From JAZRGE01 sp045644025 (GTDB taxonomy: Bacteria > Bacillota > Clostridia > Oscillospirales > Acutalibacteraceae), in contig JAZRGE010000111.1 of NCBI GenBank assembly GCA_045644025.1, positions 1 through 14,184 of the forward strand: a stretch of DNA of 14,184 nt, in the 5' to 3' direction. Below the pieces are notes generated by a model that saw only the letters and a program-made list of their open reading frames with translations, ran no database searches and was not told the origin of the DNA. The position numbers and the translations under genes were made by a program. Each line of letters opens with the position of its first letter. Within the stretch, counting starts at the first letter, position 1. Shown piece by piece: positions 6,161 through 13,260 of the stretch.

Positions 6161-7162
6161 TTATCTCAGGAAGGAAAGAACGGTGCCCACAGGGTAATCA
6201 TCACTTATGGAGTAGGTGACTACAAATGTGTTGTTGCTCTTTAGGGTGAGTTTCATTGTGGTGGTGGGATCTTCTTCGTAGAAGGAGTTTTTCACAATGA
6301 TCTCGGTGTCGGTAAGTTCCATATTGTATGGCGTTTGGCCTGCGCCCATGCTGTAGTATTTAGTGCCGTTGTAGGTTATGTAGGTTTGGTCGGGGTCGGT
6401 CTGAGCATCCTCAAAAACAAGGGAAAGCATAAGGATGAACGGACCGTCTATGCCGCCTTCGGCGTGGAAGGAGAAGCCGTAACCCCAAAGCTCATTGCCG
6501 TGCACGCTGAAGTTGCCCGCATATTCTTTTTCGTAGGGAAGATCGGTCTTGGGATTGAGCGTGCCCGAGACTGCGGTGTTGTCGTTATCTTCGTCTTTGT
6601 TGTTGGAAGGGGTGTCGGGCGTTGTGTTGGAGCTATCGTTGTCGGGTTTGCTGCTCACATCATCGGAAGGGGTGCTGGAGGTATCGTCGTTGGTATCAAG
6701 GCCTGTTACCACGTTGAAAGTCATATCTCTTGCATCGGCTAAAGCTGCAACAGCGGCTTCGGCAGCATTCAGAATAGCTGCTTTATCAAGGCCCTTCACT
6801 TCTTCTTCCACAATAGAAAGTCTTATCTCGCCGCCGTCTTCAAGATAGCCCTTTTCGATGGCCCTTTCCACCATGGCCCTCACAGCATCGGCGCAGGCCA
6901 CGTTTATATAGGTAACATTGGGGAGAAGCGCATTGCCATCGGCGTTGTTGCCTTTGGCGCTGATAACTTTGCCATCCTTATCCACCGTGAAATCGATTTC
7001 GGGATTAATTGAAACGCGAAGAATATAAGCGTAGTTGCCGATGGGCGAAGCAGCGGCAGGTTTGGAAGACGATTCGCCTTGATCATCCCTTTCGGTGTTG
7101 CCGCAGGAAGCGAGGGTGAAGATCATAACGAGTGCCAGAACAAGTGCCAATAACTTTTTCAT
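6161..7162 (-). CDS. Lipoprotein with RsgI-like middle domain
   Basis: A 333-residue exported lipoprotein. Residues 1-19 are a signal peptide (MKKLLALVLALVMIF core) ending in lipobox LASC, so Cys20 would be lipidated and the protein held on the outer face of the membrane. Residues about 44-122 match the pattern of the extracytoplasmic domain of RsgI-type anti-sigma factors: ILRVSINPEIDFTVD, then DGKVISAKGNNADG, then a helix with AIEKGYL. Residues about 156-200 are a low-complexity Ser/Thr/Asp/Asn/Pro linker. The remaining 130 residues are beta-rich, contain YAGNFSVHGNELWGYGFSF early on and a final PVGTVLSFLR, and I do not recognise them. The start is the ATG at 7162, with AAGGAG (7171-7176) eight bases upstream; a GTG at 7171 overlaps that RBS and is rejected. 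It lacks the cytoplasmic and transmembrane parts of true RsgI, so it is unlikely to bind a sigma factor. Role unknown. Confidence 0.85.
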   Translation of the reverse strand: MKKLLALVLALVMIFTLASCGNTERDDQGESSSKPAAASPIGNYAYILRVSINPEIDFTVDKDGKVISAKGNNADGNALLPNVTYINVACADAVRAMVERAIEKGYLEDGGEIRLSIVEEEVKGLDKAAILNAAEAAVAALADARDMTFNVVTGLDTNDDTSSTPSDDVSSKPDNDSSNTTPDTPSNNKDEDNDNTAVSGTLNPKTDLPYEKEYAGNFSVHGNELWGYGFSFHAEGGIDGPFILMLSLVFEDAQTDPDQTYITYNGTKYYSMGAGQTPYNMELTDTEIIVKNSFYEEDPTTTMKLTLKSNNTFVVTYSISDDYPVGTVLSFLR

Positions 7163-7181
7163 AAAGACCACTCCTTAATTC

Positions 7182-7198
7182 TCCAAACATAGTTTGGA
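7182..7198. repeat. Palindrome in the lipoprotein gene leader
   Basis: TCCAAAC and GTTTGGA form a perfect seven-base inverted repeat around ATA. It lies between the promoter and the ribosome binding site of the lipoprotein gene, roughly at +7 to +23 of the predicted transcript. It could be a repressor site or an RNA hairpin in the leader; it has no T-run and so is not a terminator. Confidence 0.6.
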
Positions 7199-7211
7199 TG
7201 TTTTCAAAGAG

Positions 7212-7240
7212 ATTATATCACCCCAAAGATTAAATGTAAA
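7212..7240 (-). promoter_or_regulatory. Strong sigma-A-type promoter for the lipoprotein gene
   Basis: On the minus strand TTTACA (7240-7235), a 17-base spacer, and a perfect TATAAT (7217-7212). Predicted start is near 7205, giving a 43-base leader that carries the palindrome. Confidence 0.75.
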
Positions 7241-7297
7241 CATCAAAAACCTTTGCAAAAAATATGGGGGAAAATGAAAAATAATGCATTTTTTCTA

Positions 7298-7326
7298 TTG
7301 CCCGCAGGGGCAGTTTGTATTATAAT
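7298..7326 (+). promoter_or_regulatory. Sigma-A-type promoter for the maf-mreBCD cluster
   Basis: TTGCCC (7298-7303), a 17-base spacer and a perfect TATAAT (7321-7326). The predicted leader to the maf start is about 76 bases. The following DNA is very AT-rich and holds a second TATAAT at 7335-7340 without a good -35 box, so the start point could vary. No other convincing promoter is seen downstream in the cluster. Confidence 0.65.
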
Positions 7327-7408
7327 ATACAATGTATAATTATATTATGGCAATATTGTGCCCAAAAAGCAAAAACGGGCCGCGCATTGCTCGTAAGGAG
7401 GGCCGAAA

Positions 7409-7969
7409 ATGCTGATATTAGCTTCTCAATCTCCGCGCCGAAAAGAGCTTCTTCAGATGGCCGGATATAATTTCCGATGTGTGCCTTCCTGCGGAGAGGA
7501 AGATATGTCTCAAGAAGGCGGCGCAATGGAGCTCACCAAGGCCCTGGCGCTTGGCAAGGCAAGGGAAGTCTTTGCCACGCACGGCGAAGATATAGTGATC
7601 GGATCCGACACGGTGGTGGCTATAGACGATATGGTGCTGGGCAAGCCCAAGGATAGGGCAGATGCCAAGGCTATGCTCAAGGCTCTTTCGGGCAGGGTGC
7701 ACACGGTGGCCACGGGTGTGGCTATCTGCCACAAAGGCGGCGAAGAGGTTTTCTGCGTGGCGGCCGAAGTGGAGTTCTACCCCTTAAGCGATGCCGAAAT
7801 AGAAGCCTATCTGGGCACAAATGAATATAAAGACAAAGCAGGCGCCTATGGCATTCAGGGCTTTGGCGCATTGCTCATAAAGGGAATTAACGGAGATTTC
7901 TACACTGTGATGGGTCTGCCCATAGCAGAGCTTTCCCGCAGGCTTCGAAAATATGAAAAATTTATATAA
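7409..7969 (+). CDS. maf: Maf/YhdE-type nucleoside triphosphate pyrophosphatase
   Basis: Maf proteins hydrolyse dTTP, UTP and modified nucleotides to the monophosphate plus pyrophosphate, cleaning the nucleotide pool; overexpression affects septum formation in Bacillus. The 186-residue protein has the N-terminal phosphate-binding signature LASQSPRRKELL (4-15), the IGSDTVVAID strand with catalytic Asp, LGKPKDRADA, SGRVHTVATGV, and the C-terminal KDKAGAYGIQGFGALLI and GDFYTVMGLPI segments. These point to the dTTP/UTP-type (YhdE) branch. AAGGAGG (7395-7401) lies seven bases before the ATG. It is the first gene of the cell-shape cluster, as in many Firmicutes, but radC, often found between maf and mreB, is absent here. 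Confidence 0.95.
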   Translation: MLILASQSPRRKELLQMAGYNFRCVPSCGEEDMSQEGGAMELTKALALGKAREVFATHGEDIVIGSDTVVAIDDMVLGKPKDRADAKAMLKALSGRVHTVATGVAICHKGGEEVFCVAAEVEFYPLSDAEIEAYLGTNEYKDKAGAYGIQGFGALLIKGINGDFYTVMGLPIAELSRRLRKYEKFI

Positions 7970-8033
7970 TCGGAGCATAAAAGGGAATAATAAAACGATT
8001 CGATTCAGACTTATTTGATATGGAGGAAAAGGG

Positions 8034-9053
8034 ATGTTTACAAGAGATATCGGAATAGACCTTGGCACGGCAAACACATTGGTCTGCGTGAAGGGTAAGG
8101 GCATTATTATGCGCGAGCCTTCGGTTGTGGCTTACGACGTTCGCAACGATGCTGTGAAGGCTGTGGGAAGCGAGGCTAAGGAAATGATCGGCCGCACCCC
8201 CGGCTCTATTGTGGCTGTTCGCCCTTTGAAGGATGGCGTTATTGCCGATTTCGACGTGACTGCCGCCATGCTTAAAAGGTTTATTCGCTTGGCTCTTAAG
8301 GGCTCCTTCTTTTCCCGCACCCGTGTTATCATCTGCATCCCCGCAGGTGTAACAGAAGTGGAGAGCCGCGCTGTTTACGATGCCGCCAAGCAGGCAGGAG
8401 CCACCGAAGTGGATCTTATCGAAGAGCCGATGGCTGCCGCTGTGGGTGCAGGGCTTCCCGTGTGGGAACCCACGGGCAATATGGTGGTGGATATCGGCGG
8501 CGGCACCAGCGAAGTTGCCATTATCTCTCTGGGTGATATCGTCACAGCCCAGTCGGTGCGCGTGGCAGGAGACGATCTGGACGAAGCTATTATCAACTAT
8601 ATCCGCAAAAAGCACCAGGTGCTTATAGGCGAGCGCACCGCCGAGCAGATCAAGATTGCCATTGGCTCTGCCATCCCCTTTACCGAAGAGACTTCTATGG
8701 AAGTTAAGGGAAGGAACCAGGTGGATGGCCTGCCTAAGAATATCACAGTCACTTCGGGTGAAGTGTGGGAAGCACTTTCCGAGCCCCTGGCTCAGATCGT
8801 GGCCGCTATTAAAAGCACTTTGGAAAAGACTCCCCCCGAGCTTGCGGCCGATATAATTGATAGAGGCATCACTCTCACGGGCGGCGGAGCATTATTGCGC
8901 GGGCTGGCTGATCTTATCAGCAACGAAACGGGTATGCCTGTAACCGTGGCCGAAAATCCGCTGGATTGCGTTGTTATCGGCACGCTTAAAAAGGTGGAGA
9001 GCGCCACGTCTTTTGATACCTACACCTTCCGCCGCGGCAAGAGATACACCTAA
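8034..9053 (+). CDS. mreB: Rod shape-determining protein MreB
   Basis: Bacterial actin homologue that polymerises on the inner face of the membrane and directs the elongation machinery. The full-length protein of 339 residues has IGIDLGTANTLV (6-17, phosphate 1), VRPLKDGVIADFDVT, the phosphate-2 motif DIGGGTSEVAIISLGDIV, and the C-terminal adenosine motif ITLTGGGALLRGL. All are close to the family norm, and it ends in a short basic tail. GGAGG (8022-8026) lies seven bases before the ATG. The 64-base gap after maf is the largest in the cluster and shows no clear promoter or terminator. Paralogues such as Mbl are similar, but position directly before mreC and mreD supports MreB itself. Confidence 0.97.
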   Translation: MFTRDIGIDLGTANTLVCVKGKGIIMREPSVVAYDVRNDAVKAVGSEAKEMIGRTPGSIVAVRPLKDGVIADFDVTAAMLKRFIRLALKGSFFSRTRVIICIPAGVTEVESRAVYDAAKQAGATEVDLIEEPMAAAVGAGLPVWEPTGNMVVDIGGGTSEVAIISLGDIVTAQSVRVAGDDLDEAIINYIRKKHQVLIGERTAEQIKIAIGSAIPFTEETSMEVKGRNQVDGLPKNITVTSGEVWEALSEPLAQIVAAIKSTLEKTPPELAADIIDRGITLTGGGALLRGLADLISNETGMPVTVAENPLDCVVIGTLKKVESATSFDTYTFRRGKRYT

Positions 9054-9076
9054 TATTCCTGAAAGGGAGAAAATAT

Positions 9077-9931
9077 ATGCGCTTTTTCTTCAGAAGCCGA
9101 CAATTTAAGATCATCCTCGGCGTTTTCTGCAGCCTGCTTATAGTGGGCGTGGTGCTGTTTGCCGTGGGTGGCACTATGTCGCCTCAGTCCAACGTGCTGG
9201 GGTCTATTATGGCGCCTTTCCAGAAGGCGGCTGCGGCTGTTAACAATTTTTTTGAAGACTACAACACCGCGCTGAACGAAGGCCAGGAGCTTATGAAGGA
9301 AAACAGCAAGCTGAAATCCGAGATAGATAAGCTTAAAAACGAGCTTGCGGAATATCAGGAGCAGGCTCACAACGCTCAGGTCTATGCCGAATATCTGGGC
9401 ATCAAGGAGCAGAATCCCGATTTCGAGATGCTGCCGGCCACCGTGCTGGCTCGCGATCTGAACGATCCATTCGGCACCTTCACCATCAACCAGGGCTCTA
9501 TCAACGGTGTGAGCCTTTATGATCCCGTTATCACACCGTCGGGCTTGGTGGGCTACGTTTCAGAAGTGTCGATGGCCTATTGCAAGGTCACCACTATAAT
9601 GGATCCCAAAATGAAGATAGCCGCTCAGGATAGAAGAACAGCCGATATCGGTGTTGTTTCGGGCACGGTGGATCTGGCGGAAGAAGGCCTTTGCCGAATC
9701 TATAATCTTTCTTCTGCCAATGCGGTGTCGTTGGGTGATTTTATTGTCACATCCGGCGGCGGAATCTTTCCCAAGGGCCTTATGATAGGCACTATTACCG
9801 ACGTTCGCAGCGAAAAGACCGACGTTTCTATCTACGGTGTGGTGGAACCTGCCGCAGATATTGATGAACTGCGTGAAGTTATGATAATCACATATTTCTT
9901 CGGCCAGGGAGCCGAATCCACAGCTAATTAA
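9077..9931 (+). CDS. mreC: Rod shape-determining protein MreC
   Basis: Membrane-anchored scaffold that links MreB to PBP2 on the outer face of the membrane. The 284 residues show a short basic cytoplasmic start (MRFFFRSRQFK), one membrane helix (about 12-32, IILGVFCSLLIVGVVLF), a coiled coil (about 66-100, rich in Glu and Lys), and two beta-barrel domains (about 115-275) with typical NDPFGTFTINQGSINGV, VITPSGLVGYVSEV and FIVTSGGGIFPKGL segments. AAAGGGAG lies seven bases upstream of the ATG and mreB ends 23 bases before. Length and layout are normal for Firmicutes. Confidence 0.95.
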   Translation: MRFFFRSRQFKIILGVFCSLLIVGVVLFAVGGTMSPQSNVLGSIMAPFQKAAAAVNNFFEDYNTALNEGQELMKENSKLKSEIDKLKNELAEYQEQAHNAQVYAEYLGIKEQNPDFEMLPATVLARDLNDPFGTFTINQGSINGVSLYDPVITPSGLVGYVSEVSMAYCKVTTIMDPKMKIAAQDRRTADIGVVSGTVDLAEEGLCRIYNLSSANAVSLGDFIVTSGGGIFPKGLMIGTITDVRSEKTDVSIYGVVEPAADIDELREVMIITYFFGQGAESTAN

Positions 9932-9952
9932 CAAACCTTTTGGAGCAATATT

Positions 9953-10477
9953 ATGAAGCGTTCAGCCGAAGCGGCCTACCTGCGGTACATACTTGCCGGT
10001 GTGCTCACATTCCTTATCTTCATAGTGCAGTATTCGGGGCTTGCCACTCTTTCTTTGGGAAGGATGACGGCTGTGCTTGTGGTGCCTTCGGTGCTGTTTT
10101 GCTCTATGTTTATGGGAGAGATGGGATCGGCTGTTTTGGGGCTTATAATGGGAGTTTTTCTTGATTGTGTTGCGGCAGGCACCGTGTGCTTCAACGCCTT
10201 GTTTCTTATGGCGGCAGGGTGTGTGTGCAGCCTGCTTTCCCACTATCTTATAAACCGAAATATTTGGAGTGCTATGGTGCTTTCTGCCGTGGTGAACGCC
10301 CTTTATCTTTTCCTTGATTGGCTTGTTTTCACAGCGTTCTTCACCCCGGGCGCAGGCCTTGTGCTTTGGAGATACGTTGTGCCTTCCTATTTCTACACTT
10401 TGGTGCTGTCTTTGCCCCTTTATTTCCTTTTTGCCGCTATATTGAGGCAGAGAACAGGGGAGGTGAAGCGGGTTTGA
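9953..10477 (+). CDS. mreD: Rod shape-determining protein MreD
   Basis: Integral membrane partner of MreC in the elongation complex. The 174 residues are highly hydrophobic, with about five to six predicted membrane helices (for example YILAGVLTFLIFIVQY, AVLVVPSVLFCSMF, AVLGLIMGVFLDC, MVLSAVVNALYLFLDWLVF, FYTLVLSLPLYFLFAAI). The GxxxGxxxD-like segment in GLIMGVFLDC is common in the family. GGAG (9942-9945) sits seven bases before the ATG. Its TGA overlaps the TTG start of the PBP2 gene (TTGA), so the two are translationally coupled. MreD is poorly conserved, so identity rests on topology plus position between mreC and a PBP2. Confidence 0.9.
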   Translation: MKRSAEAAYLRYILAGVLTFLIFIVQYSGLATLSLGRMTAVLVVPSVLFCSMFMGEMGSAVLGLIMGVFLDCVAAGTVCFNALFLMAAGCVCSLLSHYLINRNIWSAMVLSAVVNALYLFLDWLVFTAFFTPGAGLVLWRYVVPSYFYTLVLSLPLYFLFAAILRQRTGEVKRV

Positions 10478-12492
10478 GAAGAGATACCAAGCAGCTTTCC
10501 CGCCGATTGCGCGTGCTTGCGGCGATTCTTGCAGCCGTGTGCCTGGCCTATAGCATTCGAATGGCCGATATCCAGCTTGTGAGCAGGAACTATTATCTGG
10601 CTCAGGCCACCGATATCAACACCCGCACCACCAAGCTTAAAGCCCCCCGAGGCGATATATTAGATCGCTACGGCCGCCCGCTGGCCACCACCCGCGAGGG
10701 CTACAATATCACCCTCAACAAAGCATATCTGCCCACCGATAACAAGAGCATTAACAACACTCTTCTTAAGATCACCGATATTTTGGAGAGCCATTCGGCT
10801 GAATGGGTGGATAACCTTCCACTCACCACCACCTTGCCCTATGCTTTCAGCGGCACGGAGGAGCAGATCACGGCGCTTCGCAACCGTTTGGGTCTTAATC
10901 ACTATGCCACGGCTGAGAACTGCTGGGAGACTATGGTGAACCGCTATTCTCTTATTGAATCCGATTTTTCCGATCAGCGCCGCATAGCAGGTGTTCGTTA
11001 TTCTATGGAGGCTGCCGATTTTTCTATCTCCAACCCCTTCACGCTGGCCGAGGATATTTCGGCCGAGGTGATGAGTGTTGTATCCGAGAGCGCGTTTGCG
11101 CTTAAGGGTGTGGAGATCACGGTTGTGGCCGTGCGCGATTATAAGGATTATTCTCTTGCCGCCCACCTGATCGGTATCACCGGCCCTATTTATGCCGAAG
11201 ATTGGGAAGCGCTTAAATCCAAAGGTTATTCCTACAACGATAAGGTTGGCAAAAGCGGCATCGAAAAAGCTTTTGAAGATCAGCTCAAGGGTGTGGACGG
11301 TGAGATAACCTACACTATCGACAGCTCGGGCAAGATAATCTCTTCCGAGATCACGTCTCAGCCCCAAAAGGGCGACGCTATATTTTTGAGCATAGATAAA
11401 AATATGCAGTCGGCCGCGATTGAAGCCTTCAAAAAAGCCGAAGATAAGCTGCTCAACAGGCCCGATACCAAAACCTTTTCGGGCGGTGCGGCTGTGGCTG
11501 TGGAGATCGCCACGGGCCAGGTGCTTATGTCGGTGAGCTATCCCACTTATTCCTTCGAAGACTACACTAAGGATTACACAAGCCTCACGGAGAATAAGCA
11601 CAAACCGCTTTTCAACCGTGCTTTCAACGGTGCCTATGCCCCCGGCTCGGCATTTAAGCCTGCCGTGGCGCTGGCCGCGCTGGAAACAAGCAACCTTTCC
11701 CTTGCCGAATCTCTTCGCTGCACCGGTATCTACACCTATTATCAGGATTACCAGCCCCATTGCCTGCACGTGCACGGCTCACTGGATCTCACGGGGGCTA
11801 TCTCCAAATCCTGCAACTCCTTCTTTTTTGAGATCGGCCGCCGCACGGGCATCGACGTGCTTAATAATTATTGCAAGAGCCTTGGCCTCGGCCAATACAC
11901 CGGCATTGAGCTCAGCGAGAGCCGCGGTGTGCTGGCAGGCCCCGAATACAGCAAGAGCGTGAATAAGGTGTGGAACGAAGGCAATATTCTGGCGGCTTCT
12001 ATCGGCCAGTCGGACAACGCCTTCACCCCCGTTCAGTTGGCTTCCTACGTGGCCACGATCGCCAACGGAGGCAATCGTTATCGATCCACCCTTATCAATC
12101 GCATCACCACCGCCGATTTTGCCACGATCAAGCAGTCGTCCGCCTTGGAACTGCTGGGCAACGTGGAAGTGAGCACCGATAATCTCAACTCCGTGAAAAT
12201 GGGTATGCTTTCGGTTACTTCCGACGATACAGGCACGGGTGCCACAGCCTTCGGCGATTATCCCATAAAGGTTGGCGGCAAAACAGGTACTGCCGAATCG
12301 GTGGGCGGCGCTCACGGTATATTTATCGCTTTTGCCCCCTATGATAATCCTGAGATCGCCGTAGCCGTTGTGCTGGAGCATGGCAACTCTTCGTCTACTG
12401 CGGCATCGGTTGCAAGAGAGATTCTGGATTCCTATTTCTTTGCCGATACAGATACCGACACAAAACTCCCCAGCGACACAGTGCTCCCCTAA
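10474..12492 (+). CDS. mrdA: Penicillin-binding protein 2 (elongation transpeptidase)
   Basis: Class B PBP that cross-links peptidoglycan during side-wall growth with the Rod system. The 672 residues have one N-terminal membrane helix (about 12-28), the pedestal/dimerisation domain beginning APRGDILDRYGRPLATT, and a transpeptidase domain with all active-site motifs: SAFK with nucleophile Ser392, SCN at 446-448, and KTGT at 603-606. I chose the TTG at 10474, which overlaps the mreD stop and has GGGGAGGTG (10457-10465) just upstream. The longer ATG-started frame from 10318 would lie wholly inside mreD and adds non-family residues. The short Asp/Thr-rich C-terminus (DTDTDTKLPSDT) is not part of the fold. 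No lipobox or PASTA domain is present. rodA, the usual glycosyltransferase partner, is not in the window. Confidence 0.95.
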   Translation: MRRDTKQLSRRLRVLAAILAAVCLAYSIRMADIQLVSRNYYLAQATDINTRTTKLKAPRGDILDRYGRPLATTREGYNITLNKAYLPTDNKSINNTLLKITDILESHSAEWVDNLPLTTTLPYAFSGTEEQITALRNRLGLNHYATAENCWETMVNRYSLIESDFSDQRRIAGVRYSMEAADFSISNPFTLAEDISAEVMSVVSESAFALKGVEITVVAVRDYKDYSLAAHLIGITGPIYAEDWEALKSKGYSYNDKVGKSGIEKAFEDQLKGVDGEITYTIDSSGKIISSEITSQPQKGDAIFLSIDKNMQSAAIEAFKKAEDKLLNRPDTKTFSGGAAVAVEIATGQVLMSVSYPTYSFEDYTKDYTSLTENKHKPLFNRAFNGAYAPGSAFKPAVALAALETSNLSLAESLRCTGIYTYYQDYQPHCLHVHGSLDLTGAISKSCNSFFFEIGRRTGIDVLNNYCKSLGLGQYTGIELSESRGVLAGPEYSKSVNKVWNEGNILAASIGQSDNAFTPVQLASYVATIANGGNRYRSTLINRITTADFATIKQSSALELLGNVEVSTDNLNSVKMGMLSVTSDDTGTGATAFGDYPIKVGGKTGTAESVGGAHGIFIAFAPYDNPEIAVAVVLEHGNSSSTAASVAREILDSYFFADTDTDTKLPSDTVLP

Positions 12493-12516
12493 TAATTTGC
12501 AGAAAGGATTGGTTTC

Positions 12517-13248
12517 TTGGGTAAGCTTATAGTTTTTTGCTCCGGAAAGGGCGGCGTTGGAAAATCCACCGTGGCAGCCACCTTTGCCGCTGCGGCATCT
12601 TCCCTGGGCTATCGCACCCTGATTTTAGAGACCGATTCGGGTCTGCGGTGCTTGGATATAATGCTGGGCGTGAGCGACAGATTGGTGTTTGATCTTTTCG
12701 ACGTGCTGGATGCAGGCCGAGATATAGAGGATGCAGTTGTAAGCTGTGATGCAGCTGATCGATTGCACCTGCTTTCGGCCCCCGTTTCCAAATACGAATT
12801 AGATCGGGAAAAGCTGGTGGCGCTTGCCTGCCGCCAGGCCGAAAAATACGACTACGTGCTCATAGATTGCCCTGCAGGGATAGATAAAGATATGCTTTCC
12901 TGCCTGCCCAAGGAAGCAGGAATACTGATTGTGACAAACGGGGGAGAGATACCCCTCAGGGATGCTCAGGAGCTGCGGCGCACCATTGCCGCCAAGACTG
13001 ATGCCCCCACCTACTTGGTGCTTAACAGGTTCTGCCTTAAGGAGATAAAAAAAGGACGAGCCTTTGGCATAGATGATTCCATGGATAAAACAGGTCTGCG
13101 GCTTGCAGGTGTGATCCCCGAAGATAAGAGCGTGCTTGATATTGATAGCCGCCGCTTCGGAAGATCCCGAGCCTTCCGCGCTGCCTGCAGGATCGTGAAG
13201 AGAATGGAAGGGCAAAACGTGCCGCTTCCCAAGAATAAAAAAATATAA
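12517..13248 (+). CDS. minD: Divergent MinD-family ATPase
   Basis: MinD is a deviant Walker A ATPase that dimerises on the membrane and positions division. The 243-residue product has GKGGVGKST (10-18) with both signature lysines, Lys11 and Lys16; ETDSGLRCLD (38-47), corresponding to E. coli DFDIGLRNLD; the Walker B segment VLIDCPAGID; and GVIPEDKSVLDID. It starts at TTG 12517, with AAAGGA (12503-12508) eight bases upstream. Compared with E. coli MinD as I recall it, Asp38 is Glu, the Asn of RNLD is Cys, the SNQGEPV loop is replaced by a basic Arg-rich segment, and the end (VPLPKNKKI) lacks a clear amphipathic membrane-targeting helix. Neither minC nor minE is adjacent. It could act in a different partnership from MinCDE, or be a degenerate Min relic. 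Family assignment is firm; cellular role is not. Confidence 0.85.
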   Translation: MGKLIVFCSGKGGVGKSTVAATFAAAASSLGYRTLILETDSGLRCLDIMLGVSDRLVFDLFDVLDAGRDIEDAVVSCDAADRLHLLSAPVSKYELDREKLVALACRQAEKYDYVLIDCPAGIDKDMLSCLPKEAGILIVTNGGEIPLRDAQELRRTIAAKTDAPTYLVLNRFCLKEIKKGRAFGIDDSMDKTGLRLAGVIPEDKSVLDIDSRRFGRSRAFRAACRIVKRMEGQNVPLPKNKKI

Positions 13249-13260
13249 AGGAGAAGGAAT

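Noticed and set aside
7327..7408. Possible riboswitch or RNA gene in the maf leader
   Set aside because: Only weak short repeats are visible (GGCA/TGCC at 7349-7362, and GGCC repeats near the RBS). The 76-base AT-rich leader shows no recognisable riboswitch or T-box core.
7962..8615. Open frame of 217 codons on the minus strand
   Set aside because: It is antisense to mreB; the His-rich composition is a shadow of the mreB codons.
10318..10473. Longer ATG start for PBP2 inside mreD
   Set aside because: It would overlap mreD by 160 bases and add residues unlike any PBP2. The TTG at 10474 has a strong RBS and the usual short cytoplasmic start before the membrane helix.
10660..11775. Long open frame of 371 codons on the minus strand
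   Set aside because: It lies entirely antisense to the transpeptidase gene, whose active-site motifs are clear. The product shows no family features, and no convincing promoter or terminator accompanies it.
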